DNA from: JAQBDA01 sp964525785
Lineage (GTDB): Bacteria > Chloroflexota > Anaerolineae > Anaerolineales > UBA4823
Assembly: GCA_964525785.1 (NCBI GenBank)
Contig: CAZGIX010000049.1
Span: 1-26,593, forward strand
Direction: 5' to 3'
Length of the DNA: 26,593 nt
Positions 14,810 through 21,694 of this stretch are shown here, piece by piece (the first letter of the stretch is position 1; each line of letters starts with the position of its first letter). The translations under genes were made by a program, and so were the position numbers. The notes under the pieces were generated by a model that had not been told where the DNA came from, did no database searches, and worked only from the letters and a program-made list of their open reading frames with translations.

Positions 14810-15783
14810 TGTAAGGTGAAGTTAACTTGCCCGGACTGCACATCGTCAGGGCCGGTCACATGGAAGCGCGCCCAGCCTTCCACCGAAACGGGGAATTCCA
14901 GGGTGTAGGTGACTGTGTGGGCGCCGGCGTCCAGGGCTACGGTGGTTGGGGCAGGCAGTGTCAGGTCATAGCCGGTCTCGCCCTCCAGCTGATAAGTGAC
15001 CGTGCTGGCTTTGTTCAGGACAAAGCGCCCGACAAAATAGAATATGTGCGGGCAGCTGCCTTCTACGTTGGCGTTATCCGCGGCCAGAGCGACATCCGAA
15101 ACTGTACTTCCCGATGCACCGGGCGTTGCGACGCTGCCTGAACCGCCCACAGTGATCTGCACGTAGAACGGCTGGTCGCCTGCCGGCGGGAGGCCGAACA
15201 GCTTGCCGCTCGGGCTGCGCAGCATCCAGAATCCGAAATAGCTGCCTGCACTTTGCGGAGCGGTCAGGCTTACCGAGACATCCGCCGTCTGCCCCGGAGG
15301 GGTGGTCGTCGTCAGCGGCACAGAAGCGGGTGCGCCCATCTGCTCGCCGCTGGAGAAGACCAACTCGTATGCGGTCGTCCAGGTCGAAGTGCCGGTGTTT
15401 TTCAGCCGCCAGGTCTTGACGAAGGTGGCACCGGGCTGGAACGACGTGCCGTCCGGCACAGTGACATCCATGACGAAGTCGAGCTTATCTTCGCCGCCCG
15501 TCTGGACGGTGGGAGTGGTGGTTAGTGTGGTGGTCAATGGCGCCGTGCTGGTTACAGTCAGCGCCTGGGTGGGCTCTATTGTGGGGCTAGCCGTTGCCGG
15601 CGGCTGAGTGGCTGTGACAGCAGCGTTTTCCGTCATGCGCGCTTGAGCGGTCTGTGCTGCTGCCGTGTAGACAGCCTGTGGGGGCACTGTTGGGCTGGGC
15701 GCTGCCGCCTCGGGCAGGCAGCCTGCCAGTAACAGCGATCCCAGGCATAAACACACCCACAGCAGCCTGGCTTTGTTTTCCAT
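14800..15783 (-). CDS. lipoprotein with NBR1-type Ig-like domain (copy A)
   Basis: The 327-residue lipoprotein has a signal ending LLLAGC, with Cys 22 lipidated. A motif AVYTAAAQT (38-46) and a Thr/Pro-rich linker (about 55-95) follow. An Ig-like domain of the NBR1 (next to BRCA1) central type lies at about 100-213: FVKTWRLKNTGTSTWTTAYELVF, PPGQTADVSVSLTAPQSAGSYFGFWMLRSPSGKLFG. The C-terminal 110 residues are a beta-rich domain I cannot name. It is likely exposed on the cell surface. AGGAGG lies just upstream of the paired ATGs; I take the ATG at 15783, although ATGs at 15786 and 15804 are possible. It is a paralogue of the gene at 15929-17122 and overlaps queG. Confidence 0.8.
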   Translation of the reverse strand: MENKARLLWVCLCLGSLLLAGCLPEAAAPSPTVPPQAVYTAAAQTAQARMTENAAVTATQPPATASPTIEPTQALTVTSTAPLTTTLTTTPTVQTGGEDKLDFVMDVTVPDGTSFQPGATFVKTWRLKNTGTSTWTTAYELVFSSGEQMGAPASVPLTTTTPPGQTADVSVSLTAPQSAGSYFGFWMLRSPSGKLFGLPPAGDQPFYVQITVGGSGSVATPGASGSTVSDVALAADNANVEGSCPHIFYFVGRFVLNKASTVTYQLEGETGYDLTLPAPTTVALDAGAHTVTYTLEFPVSVEGWARFHVTGPDDVQSGQVNFTLQCD

Positions 15784-15875
15784 CATGCCTCCTGTCGCTT
15801 GCATGCTACCAGCCTCAATGCGAGCTGCTGGTGCACAGGTCGATATTCGCAAGTATACCCTATGCTAAATAATGC

Positions 15876-15911
15876 GCCGCCGCTGGCATAGGGATCAGAG
15901 CCAGCGGCGGC
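15876..15911 (-). terminator. hairpin terminator-like, after lipoprotein copy B
   Basis: The arms GCCGCCGCTGGC and GCCAGCGGCGGC (12 bp, perfect) surround a 12-nt loop. Read on the reverse strand it lies 17 nt past the stop of the gene ending at 15929 and is followed by GCATTATTT. It probably limits read-through into the paralogous gene ahead, but the T-tract is weak. Confidence 0.6.
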
Positions 15912-15928
15912 TTCGATTTATCAATTGG

Positions 15929-17122
15929 TCATTCGTTGACGATGCGCAGCGAGTTCCAGATCGCCCAATCATCTGTCGCCGCGCCCTCAGCCCATACCAC
16001 CAGGCCGAACTGCACGTTTTTGCCTTTCAGCCAGCTCAGATCGATGCTGACATCGGTGAAGTTGCCGGTGCAGGTCTTCGTCCATTCCTGAAGCAGTTTG
16101 GGCGCGCCGCCATCCTTATAGACGATCTGGAATTTGACCTTGCCTGAGCCGCAGCCGCCGCCCGGGTTCATCATAAAGCCCAGCTTGCCCTTGAGGATAT
16201 CGCCGTTCTGTACGCTATAAGCCGGGAACAAACCGGAAATGGCGCCGTTGTTCTCGCGCTTCGGGTAGGTGAGCAAGATCTTGCCAGAAGTAGCCCCGGT
16301 TTCCAGAGTTACGGCGTCCTTAATCTTGGCAACCCCGTTCGGGTCGTCATCCGCGCCGCCGAAGCTCAGCGCCGTCCCTGCTCCACTGCCCACGCTGCTT
16401 ATCCATTCCGCATCCCGGGCCTTGATCAGGAAGTCGTAGGTCAGACCGGTCTGTACCGCCACCTTGATCTGCGCCCAGAAGGGTTTGGTCCTGTCATCTC
16501 CCAGGCCGAAGGTGCCCCCGCTGCTGTTGCGCAGCTTGAACTCTGCCCGGTAGGTGCCAGATCGGTCCGGAGCGGTCAGGGATACCGAGATATCCACCGT
16601 ATCACCCGGAGCGACGCTCTGGGGAAGTCCGATGGATGAAGGTGCTCCCAGGTTATCGCCTCCGGAGTAAACCAGGGCATACCCGGTGGACCAGGTGCAG
16701 GTGCCGTCATTGCGCAGGCGCCAGGTCTTGACAAACTTGGCTCCCGCTTCGACTAGGGTATTATCCGGGTAGGTCACATCTTTGACAAACCGGATGGCAT
16801 CGCAGGCCCGCGGGATCTGCGTGGGGGCAGTGGTCGCCGTAGGCTGCGAGGTGGCTGGCGGGGAGGTGAGGCTGGGTGTGGCGGTCGGAGGCGCCTGAGT
16901 AGAGATGCCTCCCTGGGTTGGCGGCGCAAAGGTCGGTACCAGCTGGGTAGCCGGCGGCTGGCTGACCTGGGTGAGCTGTGCGGCGACCGTTTGCGCTGCC
17001 GCAGTGTAGATGGCGTTGGCACCGGTCTCTGTCGGCCGGGCAACCCCGGGCATATTGCAGGACAGCATCACCAGCAAAGCCAGACCTAACAGCAGGAAGG
17101 ACTTTTTCTGCTTGTGGTCCAT
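15929..17122 (-). CDS. lipoprotein with NBR1-type Ig-like domain (copy B)
   Basis: The 397-residue lipoprotein has a signal LLLGLALLVMLSC with Cys 22 as lipid site. The motif AIYTAAAQT (38-46) stands at the same position as in the neighbouring paralogue, and a Pro/Thr-rich linker follows (about 55-104). The NBR1-type Ig-like domain spans about 108-222: FVKTWRLRNDGTCTWSTGYALVYSGG, APGDTVDISVSLTAPDRSGTYRAEFKLRNSSGGTFG. The C-terminal 170 residues (LTYDFLIKARDAEW through WAIWNSLRIVNE) look like a beta-sandwich, perhaps carbohydrate-binding, and differ from copy A. The start at 17122 is firm: GAGGAGGAG lies a few bases upstream. An open extension before it is encoded by the palindrome at 17138-17176 and is not real. 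Confidence 0.83.
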   Translation of the reverse strand: MDHKQKKSFLLLGLALLVMLSCNMPGVARPTETGANAIYTAAAQTVAAQLTQVSQPPATQLVPTFAPPTQGGISTQAPPTATPSLTSPPATSQPTATTAPTQIPRACDAIRFVKDVTYPDNTLVEAGAKFVKTWRLRNDGTCTWSTGYALVYSGGDNLGAPSSIGLPQSVAPGDTVDISVSLTAPDRSGTYRAEFKLRNSSGGTFGLGDDRTKPFWAQIKVAVQTGLTYDFLIKARDAEWISSVGSGAGTALSFGGADDDPNGVAKIKDAVTLETGATSGKILLTYPKRENNGAISGLFPAYSVQNGDILKGKLGFMMNPGGGCGSGKVKFQIVYKDGGAPKLLQEWTKTCTGNFTDVSIDLSWLKGKNVQFGLVVWAEGAATDDWAIWNSLRIVNE

Positions 17123-17137
17123 GTCTCTCCTCCTCAA

Positions 17138-17176
17138 GGGGGTGTTCGGGTGGGTGTAGCCCGCCCAAACACCCCT
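17138..17176. repeat. palindrome upstream of lipoprotein B, family A copy 4
   Basis: An 18-bp stem with one mismatch and three wobbles surrounds a GTA loop (17156-17158). It shares GTAGCCCGCCCAAACAC with the copy at 20712. The 18 nt just after it (17177-17194, GATTACTCCTGAAGTGCG) are repeated exactly after that other copy. On the reverse strand it lies in the 5' untranslated region of the lipoprotein B gene, directly before its ribosome binding site. Confidence 0.85.
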
Positions 17177-17307
17177 GATTACTCCTGAAGTGCGCAACCT
17201 CTATAGTTAAGACGGTTTATACCAGGGTTAAGTTCCATCGGCAAGTCATGTCCCCCCAGATCAAGCCAACTCATCGCTGCCCGGCTCTCCCCCCTTATGC
17301 GGTCCAG

Positions 17308-18681
17308 TCAATCTGCGGGCGTGAGCGGAAGGGAAGCCAGGTTGAGTGGTAGATTGTTGCCTGCGCGAGGCGGCAAAGCCGCCTGCATCGACCAGGGACC
17401 CGTCCAGGTAATCTGCACACTGCGCATCTGCCCGCGCAGCTCCTCTTCTGTCTCCACAAAGACCAGTTTATTGGTCGTCGTGCGCCCTTTCCAGCGCCCG
17501 CGCACCTTCTCCTCGAACAGCACATCGACCATTTTTCCCAGGTAGGCAGCGCTGATCTCGGCGGCGATGCCCTCCTGCATTTCCTCCAGCAGCCGGAAGC
17601 GGCGCCACTTCTCTTCATCTGGCACATCGTCCGGCAGGCGCCGCTCGGCAACGGTGCCCGGCCGCGGCGAGTAGCGCGCCAGGTGCGCCACGTCCAGCTT
17701 CAGGTCCGCCAGCAGATCATACGTGCGCTGGAACTGCTCCTGGCTCTCGCCGGGAAAGCCAACGATCACATCGGTGGCGATGGAGACACCCGGGACCTGC
17801 CTGCGAATCTTCTCCACCAGCCGGCGGTAATCTTCGGCACCGTAGCCGCGCTTCATGTTCTCCAGCACCTGGTCATCGCCCGCTTGCACCGGCACCTCGA
17901 TATGCGGCATGACCTTAGGCAGCTCTGCCACGGCCTCCAGCAGATCGTCGGTCATCCAGTTCGGGTGCGAAGTAAGGAAGCGGATGCGCTCCAGACCCTC
18001 TATTTCATGGATGATGCGCAGCAGTGCAGCCAGATTGGGGCCATCCGGGACATCTTTGCCGTAGCGATCGACGATCTGCCCCAGCAGGGTGATTTCCTTG
18101 ACCCCCTGCGCCGCCAGGGAGCGCACCTCGGCGACGATATCGCCCACGTGTCGGCTGCGCTCCACCCCGCGCCGGTAGGGGATAATGCAGAATGTGCAGG
18201 CGTGTGAGCAGCCCAGCACCACCGGGACGTGCGCCGCCACCAGCCGGCCGCGCTCTCCGGCGGGCAGGACCAGCTCGCCGTCCATCAGCTCGAAACGCCT
18301 TTGTGTTTCGGCTTGTTCGAGGAGCCGGCTGTCATCCTGGGTCAGGTATGCAAGCAGTGGGCCGGGGTCAGAGGGCGGGGAGAAGACGTCCACAAAGGGG
18401 AAGCGCTGTTTGAGGCGCTCGTAGCCTTTGACGCCTACCAGGCAGCCCATCAGGTTGATCACCAGCCTGGGATTGCGCACCTTGAGCGGTCGCAGCGAGG
18501 TCAGGTGCCCGACGGCCTTATCCTCAGCGCTCTGGCGCACGACGCAGGTGTTGAGCACGATCACGTCGGCCTGGTCGGGGTACGCGGCAGCCTGGTAGCC
18601 CAGCCGCTCAAGGGCGGAGGCCACGCGCTGCGAGTCTGCCACGTTCATCTGGCAGCCTTCAGTCCAAATATGATACAGCAT
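17308..18681 (-). CDS. miaB: tRNA-2-methylthio-N6-dimethylallyladenosine synthase
   Basis: MiaB adds the methylthio group to i6A37 of tRNAs, using SAM and two Fe-S clusters. The 457-residue protein has the N-terminal UPF0004 domain with WTEGCQMN (C10), LNTCVVRQSAEDK (C46) and MGC (C80). The radical-SAM CSHACTFC (158-165) follows, then the GFPGESQEQFQRT segment and ARYSPRPGT. A C-terminal TRAM-like RNA-binding region lies at about 380-445. The loop usually read as LLGQNVNSYG is LLGQIVDRYG here. The length is normal. The ATG at 18681 sits 7 nt after a reverse-strand TATAAT (18689-18694), so the transcript may be leaderless. MiaB is preferred over the related MtaB and RimO because of the GCQMN motif. 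Confidence 0.92.
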   Translation of the reverse strand: MLYHIWTEGCQMNVADSQRVASALERLGYQAAAYPDQADVIVLNTCVVRQSAEDKAVGHLTSLRPLKVRNPRLVINLMGCLVGVKGYERLKQRFPFVDVFSPPSDPGPLLAYLTQDDSRLLEQAETQRRFELMDGELVLPAGERGRLVAAHVPVVLGCSHACTFCIIPYRRGVERSRHVGDIVAEVRSLAAQGVKEITLLGQIVDRYGKDVPDGPNLAALLRIIHEIEGLERIRFLTSHPNWMTDDLLEAVAELPKVMPHIEVPVQAGDDQVLENMKRGYGAEDYRRLVEKIRRQVPGVSIATDVIVGFPGESQEQFQRTYDLLADLKLDVAHLARYSPRPGTVAERRLPDDVPDEEKWRRFRLLEEMQEGIAAEISAAYLGKMVDVLFEEKVRGRWKGRTTTNKLVFVETEEELRGQMRSVQITWTGPWSMQAALPPRAGNNLPLNLASLPLTPAD

Positions 18682-18694
18682 GTCCGCAATTATA
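18682..18694 (-). promoter_or_regulatory. -10 box 7 nt before miaB ATG
   Basis: Reverse-strand TATAAT (18689-18694) is separated from the ATG by 7 nt, which places the expected transcription start at or next to the A of the ATG. There is no room for a Shine-Dalgarno site between them. No strong -35 is visible at 16-18 bp. Confidence 0.5.
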
Positions 18695-18785
18695 ACCGAT
18701 CAAGAGATGGGGGATCGAGGTCAATCGCATTGAAGTGATTGCCTTCCACCTGAAGGGGAGTGTTCCATCAAATCATAATAGATTG

Positions 18786-18811
18786 GACCACCAGGTCACC
18801 AAGACACCAAG
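18786..18811. repeat. degenerate 9-nt repeat (CACCAAG type)
   Basis: The stretch holds units of the form GACCACCAG, GTCACCAAG and ACACCAAG. It is one of several 8-10 nt periodic arrays in the gene-free stretches of this window. The 18682-19074 gap, which contains it, has no credible gene. Confidence 0.45.
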
Positions 18812-18874
18812 TTATCAAAAAAATAATAACCGTCAGTACGGGATAAGTAACTGCCCATATAGTAGATGTCTTTT

Positions 18875-18941
18875 CGAGGAGCGAAGCGACGAGATATCCC
18901 TGCATAGCCCATTTTTATATAGCCTCAGCAGGGATTCCTCG
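18875..18941. repeat. CGAGGAGCGAAGCGACGAG element with inverted repeat
   Basis: The motif CGAGGAGCGAAGCGACGAG (18875-18893) runs into an arm (18890-18903) that pairs at 12 of 14 positions with 18928-18941, around a 24-nt AT-rich loop. I recall similar GAGGAGCG-AGCGACGA sequences as interspersed repeats in several bacterial groups. It lies between the divergent miaB and SAM-hydrolase genes. Confidence 0.55.
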
Positions 18942-19030
18942 CCCTTGCAGGCCTTGGAAGGGCATACCAAACCGATGTTATAGAGATGATTACCGAGTGA
19001 GGAAAGTGAAATTCTGCCGGTGAGACACTC

Positions 19031-19058
19031 CTGCCAATGTTCGTTCAAGCTTTATAAT
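19031..19058 (+). promoter_or_regulatory. promoter of SAM hydroxide adenosyltransferase gene
   Basis: CTGCCA (19031-19036) and TATAAT (19053-19058) are 16 bp apart. The -10 is a perfect match and the -35 is weak. The ATG lies 16 nt past the -10 with AGGTGA (19065-19070) in between, so the mRNA leader would be very short. Confidence 0.55.
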
Positions 19059-19074
19059 CGGGGCAGGTGAATTT

Positions 19075-19869
19075 ATGACCTTCATCACCTTGCTGACCGA
19101 TTTCGGCCTCCAGGATGAATACGTGGGCGTGATGAAAGGCGTGATCTTGGGCATCGCCCCGCAGGCGCAGATCGTCGATCTGACCCACGCTATTCCCGCT
19201 CAGGATATTCTGCAGGGTGCCCTGGCTCTGCAGCGCGCCGCCTCGTACTTCCCGCCCGGGACAGTGCACCTGGCAGTGGTGGACCCCGGCGTTGGCACAC
19301 CGCGCCGCCCGCTGGCCGCGCGCCTGGGGGCGTACTTTTTCGTTGGCCCGGATAATGGCCTGCTGACCCCCTTGCTGGCGCAGTCCGAAGCGCAGGCAGG
19401 GGCGGTGTATTACGTTCATCTGGACAGGCCTGAGTACTGGTTGGCGCAGGTCAGCCGCAGCTTCCACGGGCGGGATATCTTCGCCCCGGTGGCGGCCCAC
19501 CTGGCGAACGGCGTGCCACTGCTAGCGCTGGGTACTTCCATTCATAATCCAGTGCGCCTGGAGATACCCCTGCCGCGGCGCATGCCGTGGGGCTGGGAGG
19601 CGAGTGTGATCCACATCGACCGCTTTGGCAATCTGGCGACCGACCTGCGCCGGGAGCATATTGCCGCACAGCAGGTGCTCCGCATACGCATTTTGGGGGC
19701 GGAGATTCAGGGCCTATCCGTGGCCTACGGCGACCGCCAGCCGGGCGAGCTGGCGGCCTTGATCGACAGCGGCGGTTGGCTGTCTATCGCTCTGGTCAAC
19801 GGCAGCGCCGCCGAGAGGTTGGGGGCGACGGTCGGCTGCAAGGTCGACATATTGGAGACACCCGACTGA
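19075..19869 (+). CDS. S-adenosyl-L-methionine hydroxide adenosyltransferase (DUF62)
   Basis: The 264-residue protein is of the SAM hydrolase/chlorinase-fluorinase fold family and cleaves SAM to adenosine and methionine with water in characterised hydrolases. Signatures are TLLTDFGLQDEYVGVMKGVILGI (5-27), LAVVDPGVGTPRRPLA, FVGPDNGLLTPLL, SRSFHGRDIFAPVAAHLA and HIDRFGNLATDL. The DFG Asp plus the Arg and His in FHGRDIF suggest the hydrolase type rather than a halogenase. It starts at the ATG at 19075, with AGGTGA just upstream. trmD follows after 53 bp with its own promoter-like sequence. Its physiological reason (SAM turnover or methylation balance) is not known. Confidence 0.88.
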   Translation: MTFITLLTDFGLQDEYVGVMKGVILGIAPQAQIVDLTHAIPAQDILQGALALQRAASYFPPGTVHLAVVDPGVGTPRRPLAARLGAYFFVGPDNGLLTPLLAQSEAQAGAVYYVHLDRPEYWLAQVSRSFHGRDIFAPVAAHLANGVPLLALGTSIHNPVRLEIPLPRRMPWGWEASVIHIDRFGNLATDLRREHIAAQQVLRIRILGAEIQGLSVAYGDRQPGELAALIDSGGWLSIALVNGSAAERLGATVGCKVDILETPD

Positions 19870-19887
19870 GCCGCTACATCTGCTCTC

Positions 19888-19922
19888 TTGCCAATCCGCA
19901 CCCTCGCGGCTAGAATGACAGC
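19888..19922 (+). promoter_or_regulatory. promoter of trmD, likely leaderless
   Basis: TTGCCA (19888-19893) and TAGAAT (19911-19916) are separated by the ideal 17 bp. The trmD ATG is at 19923, only 6 nt after the -10. Transcription would start at about the A of the ATG. This is the best-supported of the leaderless candidates here because both boxes are recognisable. Confidence 0.6.
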
Positions 19923-20678
19923 ATGCGATTCGATGTGTTCACCCTGTTTCCCGAAGTCTTCGGCCCCTACCTGCATACTAGCATCCTGCTGCGCGCCCAG
20001 GAGAACGGCCTGCTGGAGGTGCACCTGCACAATATCCGTGATTGGACCAGCGATCGCCACCACGTGACCGACGACGAGCCATATGGGGGGGGCGGCGGGA
20101 TGGTGATGAAGGTCGAGCCGATCTTCGCCGCCGTGGAAGGGGAGCTGGGTGCGCCGCCCGCCTGCCCGGTGATCCTGCTTACGCCGCAAGGCAGGTTATT
20201 CAACCAACAGATTGCCCAAGAGCTGGCTCAGCAGCCGCGCCTGGCCCTGATCTGTGGGCGCTACGAAGGTGTGGACGAGCGCGTGCGCGCCCACCTGGTT
20301 TCGGATGAGATATCGATCGGCGATTACGTGCTGACTGGCGGCGAGCTGCCGGCGCTGGTGCTGATCGATGCCATAGCGCGTCTGGCGCCTGGCGCGCTGG
20401 GCGATCCAGACGGCGCCTGGGACGATTCGCATGCCGCTGGTCTGTTGGAGTACCCACACTATACGCGCCCGCCGGAATTCCGCGGTTGGGAGGTGCCGGA
20501 GGTGTTGGTATCCGGCGATCATGGACGTGTGGCGCGCTGGCGCCGCCAGCAGTCGCTGCTGCGCACCCGCCAGCGCCGCCCCGACCTGCTGGAGAAAGCT
20601 GACCTGAGCGAGAAAGACCGGCAGTTCTTGAGCCAGCTGGATGCCGAAGACGAGAACATGGATGTACAGGATATCTAA
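19923..20678 (+). CDS. trmD: tRNA (guanine-N1-)-methyltransferase
   Basis: TrmD methylates G37 of tRNAs to m1G using SAM and keeps reading frame. It is a SPOUT-class knotted dimer. The 251-residue protein has all the landmarks: FDVFTLFPEVF at the start, DDEPYGGGGGMVMKVEPIF, ICGRYEGVDERVRA, DEISIGDYVLTGGELPALVLIDAIARLAPG (the knot that binds SAM) and LLEYPHYTRPPEFRGWEVPEVLVSGDHG. The length is normal. In many bacteria it sits with rpsP, rimM and rplS; none of those are here, so the usual operon is broken up. The start at 19923 directly precedes the conserved N-terminus and follows a promoter by 6 nt. Confidence 0.95.
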   Translation: MRFDVFTLFPEVFGPYLHTSILLRAQENGLLEVHLHNIRDWTSDRHHVTDDEPYGGGGGMVMKVEPIFAAVEGELGAPPACPVILLTPQGRLFNQQIAQELAQQPRLALICGRYEGVDERVRAHLVSDEISIGDYVLTGGELPALVLIDAIARLAPGALGDPDGAWDDSHAAGLLEYPHYTRPPEFRGWEVPEVLVSGDHGRVARWRRQQSLLRTRQRRPDLLEKADLSEKDRQFLSQLDAEDENMDVQDI

Positions 20679-20711
20679 AACGAGTAGGGCTTACGCAGTT
20701 GTGGGGTAGAT

Positions 20712-20750
20712 GGGTGTGTTTGGGCGGGCGTAGCCCGCCCAAACACACCC
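20712..20750. repeat. perfect palindrome after trmD, family A copy 5
   Basis: A perfect 18-bp stem (20712-20729 with 20733-20750) surrounds a GTA loop, 34 nt after the trmD stop. Its core GGGCGGGCGTAGCCCGCCC and right flank (20751-20768) match the copy at 17138-17194. There is no T-run. It may protect the 3' end of trmD mRNA or act as a processing site. Confidence 0.9.
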
Positions 20751-20775
20751 GATTACTCCTGAAGTGCGAAATTCT

Positions 20776-20848
20776 TAACAAGGATAGAAAGGATGCAAAG
20801 GATTGGAAAAGACTCCAGATATCCTTTCTATCCTTTTTATCCTTGTTA
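20776..20848. repeat. ATCCTTT inverted repeat, family B
   Basis: The arms 20776-20803 and 20821-20848 (28 nt each) pair at 25 of 28 positions around a 17-nt loop. The right arm matches the single arm at 9693-9720 with two differences. It starts 26 nt after a family A palindrome, the same order as at 9630-9720. It fills most of the 216-bp gap before the pseudouridine synthase gene. Confidence 0.82.
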
Positions 20849-20894
20849 TATTTAATCTCCATCCTGGCATCCTGTATATCCCTGTTAAATCGCC

Positions 20895-21614
20895 ATGAAA
20901 CCCGAAGCAGAACAGCTGGTGTTGTGGGTTGATGCGGCTGTGCTGGCAATCAACAAGCCCGCCGGGCTTCCAACCCTGCCGGACGGCTACGACCGGGAAG
21001 CCGCGCACGTCAGGAGCCTGCTCGAGCCGCTCTACGGGCGGCTGTGGATCGTGCACCGCCTGGACCGCGAGACTAGCGGGGCCCTGGTGCTGGGGCGCAG
21101 CTCCCGGGCGCACCGGGACCTGAACATGCAGTTTGACGCTCACCGGGTGAACAAGGTCTACCATGCCCTGGTGGTGGGCGAGCCGCCCTGGGAAAGTACC
21201 ACCGTCGACCTGGCGCTGCGTCCAGACGCCGACCACCGCACGCGGGTGGATAACGAACACGGCAAGCCTGCGCGCACGGAGCTGCGTGTTCTGGAGCGCT
21301 TTGGGATGTACAGCCTGCTGCAAGCTACGCCGCTCAGCGGGCGCACCCACCAGATCCGCGCTCACCTGTCGGCGCTGGGATTTCCCCTGCTAGGCGACAG
21401 GTTGTACGGGGCGAGCAAGGGACTGTTTCTGTCCGATCTGCAGCCCGGCTTTCACGACCAGTCAACCGATGACCCTGCCTTGATCGGGCGCGTCGGTTTG
21501 CACTCCTGGCGCCTGGAGCTGAGCCATCCCATCAGTGGGGAATCGCTGTGCTTTGAAGCGCCCTACCCGGAAGATTTCACCGGGGCGCTGCAGCAGCTGC
21601 GTAAGCTCTGTTAA
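20895..21614 (+). CDS. RluA-family pseudouridine synthase
   Basis: The 239-residue enzyme isomerises uridine to pseudouridine in RNA. It has the RluA-family catalytic motif HRLDRETSG (54-62, Asp57), the N-terminal AVLAINKPAGLPTLP, the KVYHALVVG strand and the SGRTHQIRAHLSALGFPLLGDRLYG motif (residues about 151-176). There is no N-terminal S4 RNA-binding domain, so it resembles the short members (RluA/TruC type). Whether rRNA or tRNA is the substrate cannot be told. The ATG at 20895 gives the full domain; no strong ribosome binding site is seen. It ends 38 nt before the hrcA promoter. Confidence 0.88.
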   Translation: MKPEAEQLVLWVDAAVLAINKPAGLPTLPDGYDREAAHVRSLLEPLYGRLWIVHRLDRETSGALVLGRSSRAHRDLNMQFDAHRVNKVYHALVVGEPPWESTTVDLALRPDADHRTRVDNEHGKPARTELRVLERFGMYSLLQATPLSGRTHQIRAHLSALGFPLLGDRLYGASKGLFLSDLQPGFHDQSTDDPALIGRVGLHSWRLELSHPISGESLCFEAPYPEDFTGALQQLRKLC

Positions 21615-21652
21615 TCCTGTATCAGAATCACAGACACGGGAGGGGTGGTTTC

Positions 21653-21681
21653 TTGACGATCTACCCCCGGCATGGTATGAT
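21653..21681 (+). promoter_or_regulatory. promoter of hrcA-grpE-dnaK-dnaJ operon
   Basis: TTGACG (21653-21658) and TATGAT (21676-21681) are separated by 17 bp, a good housekeeping promoter. The CIRCE element begins 13 nt after the -10, covering the transcription start and early leader. Confidence 0.75.
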
Positions 21682-21694
21682 GGTACTCGTGTTT

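Noticed and set aside
17123..17197. N-terminal extension of lipoprotein B
   Set aside because: It is encoded by the palindrome at 17138-17176, and the ATG at 17122 has a strong Shine-Dalgarno site and a proper signal peptide.
18735..18983. Small open frame between miaB and the SAM hydrolase gene
   Set aside because: It runs through repeat-like DNA, has no ribosome binding site and no recognisable domain.
13604..19869. Dedicated tRNA-modification gene cluster
   Set aside because: queG, miaB and trmD are close, but they are separated by unrelated lipoprotein genes, lie on both strands and have separate promoters. Chance or loose clustering is enough.
95..20848. CRISPR array
   Set aside because: The repeats are palindromes scattered over 20 kb with no regular spacers, and no cas gene is present.
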